A DNA stretch of 64,000 bases from assembly GCF_037622515.1 (NCBI RefSeq), contig NZ_JBBJCN010000003.1, forward strand, positions 558,001-622,000, written 5' to 3'. The notes beneath the pieces were generated by a model. It did not search any database, was not told where the DNA came from, and was given only the letters and a program-made list of their open reading frames with translations. The stretch is from Paradesertivirga superstes (GTDB lineage: Bacteria > Bacteroidota > Bacteroidia > Sphingobacteriales > Sphingobacteriaceae). This document shows, one piece after another, positions 34,585 to 43,744 of the stretch. How positions within the stretch are numbered: the stretch's first letter is position 1; each line of letters begins with the position of its first letter. Both the position numbers and the translations under genes were made by a program.

Positions 34585-35457
34585 CTACATAAACAGCAGA
34601 AGCAAAAAGTAAGCAAGCATAGCAACCCCGCTAACTAAAGTCATCTTACTCATATTTTTAAAGTTGGCTTGGGATTTATCCTTCTGTATCTTGAGTATCC
34701 AATTAAAGAACACAAAAAGCACAGGCATAATAAAAGGAAGGAAGGCCCAGAAATACTCTATGCGATGTTGATTTACCCAATATATATACATTAACACAGC
34801 CGCCATAAAAAACAAAAAAGCAGCGAATGCGAACGTTCCGTTAATTCCTAGCAACATGCTTAGAGTTTTATCGCCGCGCTGAGCATCCTCTTTATGCTGG
34901 TATACCTGAGTCAATGGGTAAGATGCTCCTACCAGGCAAGAACAAATTAATCCTGCAATGAAAATATCAGAATTCCATGCATCAATGAGTAATTGCTCTG
35001 AAATGGCAGAATAACTTGTCCAGAATACAAATGCTCCCTGGAAAATAAAAACAATCAGGAAACTGATTACAGGATACTTTTTTAGGCGCACAGCAGGATG
35101 ACTATATAATTTTGAAAGCAAGCCATATATAAACACAGCGGCAACAAATTCAAAACTTACAAAACACGCCAGTATTATTCCTGTTAAATCCAGAAAGAGA
35201 GAAAAAACGTATAAACTTTTATCTGTAGGAGGAGGACTTTCTAAAAGTGCGATACTACCTTCATCTTTATCAAAATAACTATTATACCCGTTACTTGCCG
35301 GATAAATTAACAGATGCCAGATAACAAATACTAATAATGCTTTAAATAAATAAATTTCTGAGACCTGACCTACTGCGAATACATAAACCGGTAACAAAAA
35401 AAAGGAAAACAGAAACCTTGAATGTTGCAGTGCCGATTTTGTTGGTAGAAAGTTCAT
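34585..35457 (-). CDS. UbiA-like prenyltransferase of the PKS cluster
   Basis: A 290-residue integral membrane protein with about eight hydrophobic segments. The first Asp-rich motif of UbiA enzymes appears as NGYNSYFDKDEGS (56-68), the second as VYQHKEDAQRGDKTL (about 186-200), both with acidic residues that bind Mg-diphosphate. UbiA enzymes prenylate aromatic rings. Only 50 bases separate it from the divergent type III PKS gene, so a common control region and joint pathway are likely: the PKS product is the probable acceptor. Confidence 0.8.
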   Translation of the reverse strand: MNFLPTKSALQHSRFLFSFFLLPVYVFAVGQVSEIYLFKALLVFVIWHLLIYPASNGYNSYFDKDEGSIALLESPPPTDKSLYVFSLFLDLTGIILACFVSFEFVAAVFIYGLLSKLYSHPAVRLKKYPVISFLIVFIFQGAFVFWTSYSAISEQLLIDAWNSDIFIAGLICSCLVGASYPLTQVYQHKEDAQRGDKTLSMLLGINGTFAFAAFLFFMAAVLMYIYWVNQHRIEYFWAFLPFIMPVLFVFFNWILKIQKDKSQANFKNMSKMTLVSGVAMLAYFLLLLFM

Positions 35458-35507
35458 TTGAAAGCTTAGTGTTTAAAATTGATTCTTAAATTAGAAAAAA
35501 TTAATTA

Positions 35508-36605
35508 ATGGGAAGTATTCTTTCAGCTATTGGAACAGCAGTGCCTTCGAATCGTTTTTCCCAAAAGGAAATACTGAATTTTATGATTCAGGCTCATCAG
35601 CTAGAACAGATCCCTGCACTTCGCCTCGAAAAGTTATATGAGGTTTCCGGAATTGAATACAGGCATTCTGTGATTAATGATTTTGGCGAAAAGCGTGGAA
35701 ATTACTCCTTTTTTGGGAATGGTGAGATGATGGAACCCTTTCCAACAACAGAAAAACGAAGCACACTATTCGAGCTATGTGCAAAAAATCTGGCATTAAC
35801 AGCAATTCAAAATCTTTTAGATAGCACTTCATTCCCACAACAAAAAATAACTCATATAATTACAGTTAGCTGTACAGGCATGTATGCTCCAGGATTAGAT
35901 ATTGACATTATTGATTCATTGAAACTTAATAATACTATCGAAAGAACCTGTATTAATTTCATGGGATGTTATGGTGCATTTAATGCCCTCAAAACTGCCG
36001 ATTATATTTGCAGGGCTGCCCCAAGCGCAAAGGTGTTAATTGTAGATATCGAACTTTGCACACTTCACTTCCAAAGAGAAAGTACCCTGGAAAACTGGGT
36101 AGCTAATTCTTTGTTTGCTGATGGCGCAGCCGCTGTACTAATAGAGGCTGAACAACACCGCTCAACAAATAAAGGATTTCGGCTAAAAACGTTTTTTAAT
36201 ACGCTTGTAACTGAAGCGAAAGATGAAATGGCCTGGAGAATAGGAGATACCGGGTTTCAGATGCATCTTTCTTCGCATATCGCAAAAAATATTGGTAAAA
36301 AGATTAAGGACGTTACTGCTTCCTTACTGGAAAAATCTGGTTATGACAGATCGGAGATCTCGCAGTTGGCTATCCATCCCGGAGGGCGGCGCATTCTGGA
36401 AGTTTGTGAAGATATGCTGGAACTACCGGAAGAAGCGCTTCAACATTCATATGATGTATTAAAGCAATACGGGAACATGTCTTCAGTTACCATTTTATTT
36501 GTTCTGCAGAAATTGTTGAAAGCAACAGAACCGGGGGAAAAAACGATGAGTTTCGCATTTGGCCCGGGATTAACGGTAGAAAGCATGATTTTAGAAACAG
36601 TATAA
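35508..36605 (+). CDS. Type III polyketide synthase
   Basis: A 365-residue chalcone/alkylresorcinol synthase-like enzyme. The Cys-His-Asn triad is complete: C154 (NFMGCYGAFNA), H290 (LAIHPGGRRILE) and N323 (QYGNMSSVTILF). It extends acyl starters with malonyl-CoA and cyclises them to pyrones or resorcinols. The cluster plan (PKS, methyltransferase, flavoprotein) parallels srsABC of Streptomyces, which gives phenolic lipids and quinones. The stop shares a base with the methyltransferase start (TAATG), so the two are coupled. Confidence 0.93.
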   Translation: MGSILSAIGTAVPSNRFSQKEILNFMIQAHQLEQIPALRLEKLYEVSGIEYRHSVINDFGEKRGNYSFFGNGEMMEPFPTTEKRSTLFELCAKNLALTAIQNLLDSTSFPQQKITHIITVSCTGMYAPGLDIDIIDSLKLNNTIERTCINFMGCYGAFNALKTADYICRAAPSAKVLIVDIELCTLHFQRESTLENWVANSLFADGAAAVLIEAEQHRSTNKGFRLKTFFNTLVTEAKDEMAWRIGDTGFQMHLSSHIAKNIGKKIKDVTASLLEKSGYDRSEISQLAIHPGGRRILEVCEDMLELPEEALQHSYDVLKQYGNMSSVTILFVLQKLLKATEPGEKTMSFAFGPGLTVESMILETV

Positions 36606-37300
36606 TGCCAGACTTTAGTCAGAGAAGTATTGAAGCTGAAATGATGGACGACTTCACTCTTGGTCATGAAGTCATCAATCCAATTATGGATGAGCTGGAA
36701 GTAGTGAATAAGCTTCTGGGTGGCTATACTGTCTTTTTTGACTCATTAAAAACATTAAAACTGAGAGATGGCATGACCATTAGCGACTGGGGCTGCGGAG
36801 GAGGCGATTCATTACGGGTGCTGGCGGCCTGGGCACGAAGGAGAAATTTCAAACTAAAGTTCATCGGTGTAGATGCAACCGCTACCGCGATAGAATATGC
36901 CAAAAACAAAACTGTAAATTATCCAGAAATCAGTTTTATTCATGCTGATGTTTTGTCCTCCGAATTAGAGGAAGGACAATTTGATATTATCATATCAAGT
37001 CTGTTTACTCATCATTTTGAAAATGAAAGCTGGATTGAGCTAATCCAAAAAATGCTGGATTGCTCTAATTACGCCGTAATTGTTAATGACCTTCATCGCC
37101 ATTGGTTTGCATACCATTCAATTGGCGTTCTCACCAGCCTATTCTCAAAATCCCCTATGGTTAAGCATGATTCTAAACTTTCCGTTTTAAGAGGTTTCAG
37201 CAAAGAGGAGCTGGTATCTTTACTTTTAAGAGCAGGTGTACAAAAATACTGCTTAAAATGGAAATGGGCCTTCAGATGGCAACTTATACTATATAAATAA
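36605..37300 (+). CDS. Class I SAM methyltransferase of the PKS cluster
   Basis: A 231-residue Rossmann methyltransferase. The SAM-binding motif is DWGCGGGDSLRV (61-72), the acidic end of strand 2 is GVDATATAI, and motif II is FDIIISSLFTHHF. Position between the polyketide synthase and flavoprotein genes, with one-base overlap upstream and one-base gap downstream, points to methylation of the polyketide ring or its hydroxyl groups (inference). Confidence 0.87.
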   Translation: MPDFSQRSIEAEMMDDFTLGHEVINPIMDELEVVNKLLGGYTVFFDSLKTLKLRDGMTISDWGCGGGDSLRVLAAWARRRNFKLKFIGVDATATAIEYAKNKTVNYPEISFIHADVLSSELEEGQFDIIISSLFTHHFENESWIELIQKMLDCSNYAVIVNDLHRHWFAYHSIGVLTSLFSKSPMVKHDSKLSVLRGFSKEELVSLLLRAGVQKYCLKWKWAFRWQLILYK

Positions 37301-37301
37301 C

Positions 37302-38417
37302 ATGCGTGATAAAACGGCAAATAAAACAATCCTGATAATCGGGGGCGGCTTATCCGGTTTAACCGCATCGATTTTATTAAAAAGAGCGGGTTTTGGGGTT
37401 ACGCTTATAGAAAAGAAAACATATCCTTTTCATCGCGTATGCGGGGAGTATTTATCCAATGAAGTTCTGCCTTTCCTTCATTCTCTGGACATTGATTTCT
37501 CTAAGCTAAATCCTTCTAGCATAACAAAATTGGCTATAAGTTCTCCTTCAGGAAAACTCTTCAAAACCGATTTAGACTTAGGAGGATTCGGTCTGAGCAG
37601 GTATACATTTGATAACTATTTGTATCAGCAAGCTATAAAAGAAGGGGTTGAATTTAAACTTGGATGTAAAGTTACCAAGATAACCTTCATTGCGGACAAA
37701 TTTGAAATCAAACTCTCAGATAATACCATTCTAAACTCTGATTTAACAATTGCATCCTATGGCAAACAGTCGAACTTGGATAAAAACCGTAAATTCCTGC
37801 ACAAAAGAAGTCCGTACTTAGGCGTAAAGTATCATATCCATACAGATTTCCCTTCTGATTTAATTCAACTCGATAATTTTGAAGGAGGCTACTGTGGTAC
37901 AGTTAAAATTGAAGGCGACCGCTACAATCTTTGTTATTTAAGTGAGAATCATCATTTGAAAAAACATGGATCAATTGAAGCGATGGAGGAACATGTTCTT
38001 TTTAAAAACCCGTTTTTAAAAGAACGCTTTTTAAATGCTGATTATTTGAATGTAAAACGAGAAGTAATTAACGAAATCTCCTTCGAACAAAAACCACTGG
38101 TAGAAAATCATGTACTTTATTGCGGCGATGCCGCAGGGATGATTAGTCCACTATGCGGAAATGGAATGGCTATGGCGATACATGCCGCTAAAATTCTTTC
38201 GGAAACAATAACAGAATATTACCCCAACCGTCAAACCCTCGAGCATGCTTACCAGGCCAGATGGAAAAACGCCTTCGATAACCGTCTAAGAATAGGCAGG
38301 TTAACCCAAAAATTATTCGGCAAAAATCTGATTTCGGAACTATCGGTTGAATGTCTCAAGAGTTTACCGAAACTTTCTAAATACATCTTAAAAAGGACAC
38401 ATGGCAATCCATTTTAA
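37302..38417 (+). CDS. FAD-dependent oxidoreductase of the PKS cluster
   Basis: A 371-residue flavoprotein of the geranylgeranyl reductase/monooxygenase type. FAD motif GGGLSGLTASILL (14-26), CGEYLSNEVLPFL soon after, and the second motif CGDAAGMISPLCGNGMAMAIHAA (about 273-295). Related enzymes either hydroxylate aromatic rings or reduce isoprenoid chains; both would suit a cluster with a polyketide synthase and a UbiA enzyme. Last gene of the three-gene plus-strand unit. Confidence 0.88.
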   Translation: MRDKTANKTILIIGGGLSGLTASILLKRAGFGVTLIEKKTYPFHRVCGEYLSNEVLPFLHSLDIDFSKLNPSSITKLAISSPSGKLFKTDLDLGGFGLSRYTFDNYLYQQAIKEGVEFKLGCKVTKITFIADKFEIKLSDNTILNSDLTIASYGKQSNLDKNRKFLHKRSPYLGVKYHIHTDFPSDLIQLDNFEGGYCGTVKIEGDRYNLCYLSENHHLKKHGSIEAMEEHVLFKNPFLKERFLNADYLNVKREVINEISFEQKPLVENHVLYCGDAAGMISPLCGNGMAMAIHAAKILSETITEYYPNRQTLEHAYQARWKNAFDNRLRIGRLTQKLFGKNLISELSVECLKSLPKLSKYILKRTHGNPF

Positions 38418-38420
38418 TAG

Positions 38421-38428
38421 TATAATTG
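38421..38428 (+). promoter_or_regulatory. -7-like element before the PhoR-like kinase
   Basis: TATAATTG differs from TAnnTTTG at one base and stands four bases before the ATG at 38433, the same geometry as the leaderless genes. Confidence 0.3.
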
Positions 38429-38432
38429 CAGT

Positions 38433-39476
38433 ATGAAACTCCGGGAATTAGTTTTTATAAACGCGGCAGTAGTTGCGATTTCTCTGGCATTTATAAATTT
38501 TTACTTTCAGAGGGATTGGTATTATTTCGTACTAACCTTCGGCATTACCCTGCTTGTTTGTTATGCCGTTTTTTACTATGTCATAGAACGATATGTATAC
38601 AGTAAAATCAAATTAATCTACAAACTTATCCATAACCTTAAGCTGGGAAAGGATTTGAAGGATGCGCTTGGAGAATATGTAAGTAACGATCCCATTAATG
38701 ATGTTGAGCAGGAAGTCACTGAATGGGCCAGAGATAAAAAAATAGAAATCGAAGCTCTGAAAAATCAGGAGCAATTCAGACGCGAGTTTCTTGCCAATAT
38801 CTCTCACGAATTTAAAACGCCGCTTTTTGCCATTCAGGGATATATCGAGGCAGTGCAGGAAGATGGAATGGATGATCCTGATCTGGCCAGATCCTTTTTG
38901 AACAAAGCGTCAAGAAACATAGACCGCTTAAGCTCGCTGATTAAAGACCTTGATGTAATTTCCAAATTGGAAAATGGAGAGGCACCAATAAATTTCGAAA
39001 AATTTGAAATCACTCTTTTAGTGAAAGATGTGATTGAGCAAATGGAACATAAGGCCAAAAGCCATAAAATCGAATTAATTTTTAAGGATAAGTACGATAG
39101 TTCAATCTGGGTAAATGCCGACAGAGATAAAATTTGCCAGGTTTTAATCAACCTGATAGATAATTCCATCAAATATGGGAACGAAAATGGTTTTACTGCT
39201 ATTAAAATTTTCGAACTTCATGATCAGATATTGGTAGAGGTAACAGACAACGGAATTGGAATTGAAGAAAAGAATCTACCCAGACTTTTTGAACGTTTTT
39301 ACAGAACCGATCAAAGCCGTTCAAGACAAATCGGAGGCTCGGGCCTTGGACTTGCAATAGTAAAACATATCCTCGAAGCTCATGAACAAACGATCACTGT
39401 TCGAAGTACAGAGGGCGTGGGTACAACTTTCGCCTTTACGCTTGAAAGGGTAATGCCCGCAATTATATCAGTATAA
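38433..39476 (+). CDS. PhoR-like membrane histidine kinase
   Basis: A 347-residue kinase. Two adjoining membrane spans (about 7-25 and 30-52) with almost no periplasmic loop, a linker, then HisKA with H125 in FLANISHEFKTPL and an ATPase domain (LINLIDNSIKYG, DNGIGIEE, GGSGLGLAIVKHI). Such a layout with no sensor loop is that of PhoR. The genes that follow handle phosphate (PhoU-like, PiT), supporting phosphate sensing. Its response regulator is not in the window. Confidence 0.88.
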   Translation: MKLRELVFINAAVVAISLAFINFYFQRDWYYFVLTFGITLLVCYAVFYYVIERYVYSKIKLIYKLIHNLKLGKDLKDALGEYVSNDPINDVEQEVTEWARDKKIEIEALKNQEQFRREFLANISHEFKTPLFAIQGYIEAVQEDGMDDPDLARSFLNKASRNIDRLSSLIKDLDVISKLENGEAPINFEKFEITLLVKDVIEQMEHKAKSHKIELIFKDKYDSSIWVNADRDKICQVLINLIDNSIKYGNENGFTAIKIFELHDQILVEVTDNGIGIEEKNLPRLFERFYRTDQSRSRQIGGSGLGLAIVKHILEAHEQTITVRSTEGVGTTFAFTLERVMPAIISV

Positions 39477-39479
39477 ATG

Positions 39480-39513
39480 TTAACATTAAATTAACATTAA
39501 CTTTATACTTTTG
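39480..39513 (+). promoter_or_regulatory. Pho-box-like direct repeats and promoter
   Basis: TTAACAT occurs at 39480-39486 and 39491-39497, exactly 11 bases apart, the spacing of PhoB sites (7-base unit plus 4). It stands where a -33 box would be, nine bases before a perfect -7 box TACTTTTG (39506-39513). The start codon of the PhoU-like gene is 23 bases further. Confidence 0.55.
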
Positions 39514-39536
39514 TAACCTTCACTAAAAGAAGGAAT

Positions 39537-40184
39537 ATGTCATTAAATAACATTTTACAATACTTCGTGCCCAAAGATCGCAAGTTCTTTCCGCTGTTTG
39601 AGCAGGGTAGTGCAAATCTTATAGAAATCGCCCAGGCGCTGGTAAATCTTCTAAACACTACCGACGACAGCCTCAAACTAGAGTTAACAAAAAAAATCGA
39701 AGATCTGGAACACCGGGGAGATGACATTACCCATCAGATTTTTTTGGAATTAGGTAAAAACTTCATAACTCCTTTCGACCGGGAGGACATTCATTTTCTG
39801 GCTGCCGTTATTGATGATATTGCGGATTATATTCACGGTTCTGCTACACGAATACAGCTATATAAGATTCATGACATAACTCCGTCTATGAAAGAATTGG
39901 GGGATTTGATTCTTCAGGGATGTCAGGATTTGGATAAAGCCATATTGGAATTAAAGAACTTAAGAAACCTGCGCCTGATTGCCGAATCCTGCGTTCGGAT
40001 CAACAGTATGGAAAATCAGGCCGATGCCGTTTTTGAAAGGGCAGTGGCCGATTTATTTGAATACGAACAGGATGCAAAGGTTATCATAAAATATAAAGAA
40101 GTTTTGTCCATCCTGGAGAAGGCAACAGACAAATGCGAGGATGCCGCAAATGTTCTGGAGTCAATTCTGATTAAACACGCTTAA
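39537..40184 (+). CDS. DUF47/PhoU-like phosphate transport regulator
   Basis: A 215-residue all-helical protein of the DUF47 family, which resembles PhoU. The conserved acidic stretches EDLEHRGDDITHQIF (about 50-64) and PFDREDIHFLAAVIDDIADYIHGS (about 79-102) bind metal in PhoU-type folds. Genes of this family are regularly paired with PiT transporters and are thought to control them. It precedes the transporter by 11 bases. Confidence 0.92.
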   Translation: MSLNNILQYFVPKDRKFFPLFEQGSANLIEIAQALVNLLNTTDDSLKLELTKKIEDLEHRGDDITHQIFLELGKNFITPFDREDIHFLAAVIDDIADYIHGSATRIQLYKIHDITPSMKELGDLILQGCQDLDKAILELKNLRNLRLIAESCVRINSMENQADAVFERAVADLFEYEQDAKVIIKYKEVLSILEKATDKCEDAANVLESILIKHA

Positions 40185-40195
40185 TCAACAAAGCA

Positions 40196-41182
40196 ATGGT
40201 TACGACCCTTCTTATTGTAGTAATTGCTCTGGCAATTATTTTCGATTTTATTAATGGTTTTCACGACGCGGCCAATTCGATAGCTACTATAGTTTCTACT
40301 AAAGTACTTTCGCCACTAACCGCAGTTATCTGGGCAGCTTTTTTCAATTTCATTGCCTATTTTATATTTCCTCTTCACGTAGCAGATACGATTGCTAAAA
40401 CCGTTGATGCCACCGCCATCAGCTTAACCGTGGTTGGTGCAGGACTAACAGCCGCAATAGGCTGGAACTTGCTTACATGGTGGCTAGGTATACCATCAAG
40501 TTCATCGCATACATTAATAGGAGGCTTCGCCGGTGCAGCAGTTGCCCATGCAGGCTTTGATGTAGTAAGATATTCGAAAGTAATGCCTACAGTTTATTTT
40601 ATTGTACTTGCGCCGATGATAGGTATGATTATGTCTTATACCATATCGATTATAACCATGCATTTGTGCAAGCGGGCAAATCCCTCCAAGGTCGATAAAA
40701 TCTTTAGGCGCTTGCAGTTATTATCGGCTGCAGCCTATAGTTTAGGGCACGGAGGTAATGACGCTCAAAAAGTAATGGGTATAATAGGTGCTTCTTTAAT
40801 TGCTGCTAATGTAATTCCCGGAATGGAGCAGTTACCCATATGGGTTCCTCTCAGCTGCCATGCTGCAATCTCATTGGGAACAATGTTCGGAGGTTGGAAG
40901 ATCGTAAAAACAATGGGCCAAAAAGTAACCAAGTTATCACCATTCGAAGGATTTTCTGCAGAGAGTGCCGGAGCTTTAACTTTATTCGGAACTGCCGCTT
41001 TAGGTATTCCTGTTTCTACAACTCATACCATAACAGGTTCTATCATGGGCGCCGGTATTACTAAAAGAATATCTGCCGTTAGGTGGGGCGTTACCATAAA
41101 CATTATCTGGGCATGGGTATTAACAATCCCGGTTTCAGCTGTTCTGGCCGCTTTGGTTTACTATCTTTTCAGCTCCTTCTAA
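40196..41182 (+). CDS. PiT-family inorganic phosphate transporter
   Basis: A 328-residue inner-membrane permease with about ten hydrophobic spans. The two PiT signature repeats are visible: FINGFHDAANSIATIVSTKV (about 18-37) and GHGGNDAQKVMGII (about 182-195), and the WWLGIPSSSSHTL / LGIPVSTTHTITG pair. It moves phosphate with protons or Na+. Second gene of the phosphate operon; a terminator follows. Confidence 0.95.
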   Translation: MVTTLLIVVIALAIIFDFINGFHDAANSIATIVSTKVLSPLTAVIWAAFFNFIAYFIFPLHVADTIAKTVDATAISLTVVGAGLTAAIGWNLLTWWLGIPSSSSHTLIGGFAGAAVAHAGFDVVRYSKVMPTVYFIVLAPMIGMIMSYTISIITMHLCKRANPSKVDKIFRRLQLLSAAAYSLGHGGNDAQKVMGIIGASLIAANVIPGMEQLPIWVPLSCHAAISLGTMFGGWKIVKTMGQKVTKLSPFEGFSAESAGALTLFGTAALGIPVSTTHTITGSIMGAGITKRISAVRWGVTINIIWAWVLTIPVSAVLAALVYYLFSSF

Positions 41183-41190
41183 TATCAGGA

Positions 41191-41237
41191 TAAAAAAAAC
41201 GGGGTTGATCTTTTATAGTAAAAGCAGCCCCGTTTTT
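41191..41237 (+). terminator. Terminator of the phosphate operon
   Basis: AAAAACGGGG and CCCCGTTTTT arms with an inner CTTTT/AAAAG stem, T run at the end. Confidence 0.9.
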
Positions 41238-41341
41238 CGTTCCAAGTCCTCGCCGTTCCTTCGCAAACCTGGGCACCTTGTGGGCCTTCCTCTTCAACTT
41301 GGTTTGACTTGAGAAAGCAGTGCTATTATTAAGGTTTCCTA
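41238..41341. repeat. Intergenic stretch sharing a motif with 4655-4670
   Basis: CGTTCCAAGTCCTC at 41239 recurs with one change near 4655-4670. Probably a decayed dispersed repeat; no gene is seen. Confidence 0.3.
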
Positions 41342-42739
41342 TTAGCTCCGAAATCTCAATATTAATTCAACCTGAGTTAATTTCACCTGATCACCCGTCT
41401 TCATTTCTTTTAATGTCAGCACACCAGATTTTATTTCATCTGTGCCTATTAATAAAACATACGGAATGCGCTTACTATCGGCATAACTCATTTGCTTTTT
41501 CAACTTGGCCGAAGAAGGGTAGAGCTCTGCAGCAATTCCCTTGCTGCGTAAATCCTGAAGTATTGGCAAAGCAAAAGTCTCAGACTCCGCATCGAAATTA
41601 GTAATCAAAACTTTAGTTGTTTCTGCGGTATCTGCCGGAAAAAGATCCAGCTCTTCAAGCACATCGTAAATTCTATCTGCCCCAAAAGAAATACCTACAC
41701 CCGTTAAATCTTTCAGACCAAACATACCCGTTAGATCATCGTAGCGCCCACCGCCCCCAATACTACCCATAGCGACTTCGTTGGTTTTTACCTCGAATAT
41801 TGCTCCGGTATAATAGTTTAGGCCACGAGCGAGGGTGATGTCGAGTTCGAGCCTGGATTTGAGATCCAAGATTTGAGGTTTGAGAAGACCGACATAGGTA
41901 AAAATCCGTTCTATCTCCTCTATGCCTTTCAAACCGGTGGCTGAACTTTTAAGAACTTCTTTAAGACTTTGTATTTTATCTTCATTACTGCCGCCGAGAA
42001 GAATTACAGGCTCAAGTTTCTCAATATCATTTTGTGTAAAACCTCGTTCGATAAGTTCTTTTGTTACGCCCTCAAATCCAATTTTATCGAGTTTATCAAT
42101 AGCGACGGTCATGTCAACAATCAATTCGGGCTTGCCGATAATTTCGGCTATGCCAGATAAGATCTTTCTGTTATTTATTTTTATGGTGAAGTCTTTCAGG
42201 CCAAGGTTGCTTAAAGCTTCATCATAGATCAAGACAAATTCGGCTTCGTTTATCAAACTGTCCGAACCAACCACATCGGCATCGCATTGGTAAAACTCCC
42301 GATATCGCCCTTTTTGAGGACGATCGGCACGCCAAACAGGTTGTATCTGAAAACGCTTAAACGGAAAAGAAATTTCGTTTTGATGCATCACCACGTAACG
42401 GGCAAAAGGCACTGTCAAATCGTATCGCAGTGCTTTCTCTGCAATAACTGGCAATAAACTTTTTGAGCTAAACTCAAAGCTATCAGATTTTTGCTTTCTA
42501 CTTTCAGCATCTTTCCAGTAATCACCTGAATTCAGAATTTTAAAAATCAATTTATCCCCTTCATCACCGTATTTTCCAGTCAATGTATCCAGGTTCTCCA
42601 TCGTTGGAGTTTGAATTTCCTGATACCCGAACTTTTTGAAAACTGATTTTATTGTATCAAAAATATAATTCCGTTTCACCATTTCTGATGGTGAAAAATC
42701 TCGTGTGCCTTTTGGGACTGAGGGTTTAATACTCGCCAT
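41342..42739 (-). CDS. hisS: Histidine--tRNA ligase
   Basis: Class II synthetase charging tRNA-His. From the ATG at 42739 the product has 465 residues and begins SVPKGTRDFSPSE, the normal HisRS start. Motif 2 region PVWRADRPQKGRYREFYQCDADVVG, the histidine-binding ARGLNYYTGAIFEV and GGGGRYDDLTGMFG are present, followed by the anticodon domain. The reading frame stays open 51 codons upstream but that part is no HisRS and lies before the promoter, which ends four bases ahead of the ATG. Confidence 0.95.
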   Translation of the reverse strand: MASIKPSVPKGTRDFSPSEMVKRNYIFDTIKSVFKKFGYQEIQTPTMENLDTLTGKYGDEGDKLIFKILNSGDYWKDAESRKQKSDSFEFSSKSLLPVIAEKALRYDLTVPFARYVVMHQNEISFPFKRFQIQPVWRADRPQKGRYREFYQCDADVVGSDSLINEAEFVLIYDEALSNLGLKDFTIKINNRKILSGIAEIIGKPELIVDMTVAIDKLDKIGFEGVTKELIERGFTQNDIEKLEPVILLGGSNEDKIQSLKEVLKSSATGLKGIEEIERIFTYVGLLKPQILDLKSRLELDITLARGLNYYTGAIFEVKTNEVAMGSIGGGGRYDDLTGMFGLKDLTGVGISFGADRIYDVLEELDLFPADTAETTKVLITNFDAESETFALPILQDLRSKGIAAELYPSSAKLKKQMSYADSKRIPYVLLIGTDEIKSGVLTLKEMKTGDQVKLTQVELILRFRS

Positions 42740-42743
42740 GCCG

Positions 42744-42751
42744 CAAAAGTA
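42744..42751 (-). promoter_or_regulatory. -7 element TACTTTTG directly before hisS
   Basis: Exact TAnnTTTG, then CGGC, then ATG. A leaderless transcript is predicted. Confidence 0.55.
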
Positions 42752-42946
42752 CAAAATCAAAATATAGCATAGCCTATAGTTTCGAAACCCCGAAAGAGTA
42801 TGATCTTTTGCATTGCTTAAGTATACAAGCCCAAGACTGCTGTCACAAAGAAGACATGGATTAGCTGTTAAAAGCTCTATTATAATCTGCATCTCATAAA
42901 AAGTATACCGAAAACAATTTTCTTTAAATGAGATTTTAAGTGTTAT

Positions 42947-43744
42947 ATGAAAGCGATATTTTATCTCTTACTTTCACTCTTGCTGTTTAATGCATGCGAT
43001 CTTATAGAATATAGCCCCAATCAGGCGTTTGATAGAAATACCCCAAGGGACCTTAACCAAAAACACATTGCCAGGTTAGTCCAAAATAGTGGAGATGATA
43101 CCATTCGATTTGCTCTTGTTGGTGATAGTCAGCGTGCTTATAAAGATGCAAGCGATTTTGTAGAGACGGCAAACAACAAAAAAGGACTGGACTTTGTGTT
43201 ATTGGCAGGAGACATTTCTGATTTCGGCCTCCTGAATGAAATGGAATGGATAGATAAAATCTTCTCTAAACTAAACGCACCCTACATTGGAGTTATCGGC
43301 AATCATGATATGGTAGCTAATGGAGAGAATGTATTCAAGCGTATGTATGGCAAATTGAATTTTTCTTTCATTTATAAAGGAATAAAATTCGTCTGCCATA
43401 ATACCAACTCCCGCGAAGTAAATTTTGATGGCAACGTACCTGACATGCCTTGGTTGAAAAGTGAACTTGGCCCATCCGCCGGAGTAGATGCATACATAGC
43501 GGTTGCTCATGTCCCCCCTTTTTCAGTAGACTTTGATCCGAGGCTGGAAGCTTCATACGTCAATCTGATAAATTCCTCTCCAAACACCTTAGCCGCGTTG
43601 TATGCGCACAATCACAGTGAAGAAGTACGTTATCCAAATGACCAGGCAATTCCTTACTTAGTTACGTATAATATTGGACGACGTCAGTTTTTATTAATAG
43701 AGATTATAGAGGGGCGACTTAAATATGAAAGCGTTAAATATTAA
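42947..43744 (+). CDS. Lipoprotein metallophosphoesterase
   Basis: A 265-residue calcineurin-like phosphoesterase with lipobox LLFNAC (residues 12-17). Metal motifs: GDSQ (about 60, a variant of the usual DxH), LLAGDISDFG, GNHDM and late VAHVPPF and AHNHSEE. The first motif has Gln where His is typical. Likely in the periplasm or outer membrane; substrate unknown. Overlaps the next gene by 20 bases. Confidence 0.83.
   Translation: MKAIFYLLLSLLLFNACDLIEYSPNQAFDRNTPRDLNQKHIARLVQNSGDDTIRFALVGDSQRAYKDASDFVETANNKKGLDFVLLAGDISDFGLLNEMEWIDKIFSKLNAPYIGVIGNHDMVANGENVFKRMYGKLNFSFIYKGIKFVCHNTNSREVNFDGNVPDMPWLKSELGPSAGVDAYIAVAHVPPFSVDFDPRLEASYVNLINSSPNTLAALYAHNHSEEVRYPNDQAIPYLVTYNIGRRQFLLIEIIEGRLKYESVKY

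Noticed and set aside
42740..42892. N-terminal extension of hisS
   Set aside because: The 51 extra codons do not resemble HisRS and lie upstream of the -7 element that ends four bases before the chosen ATG.
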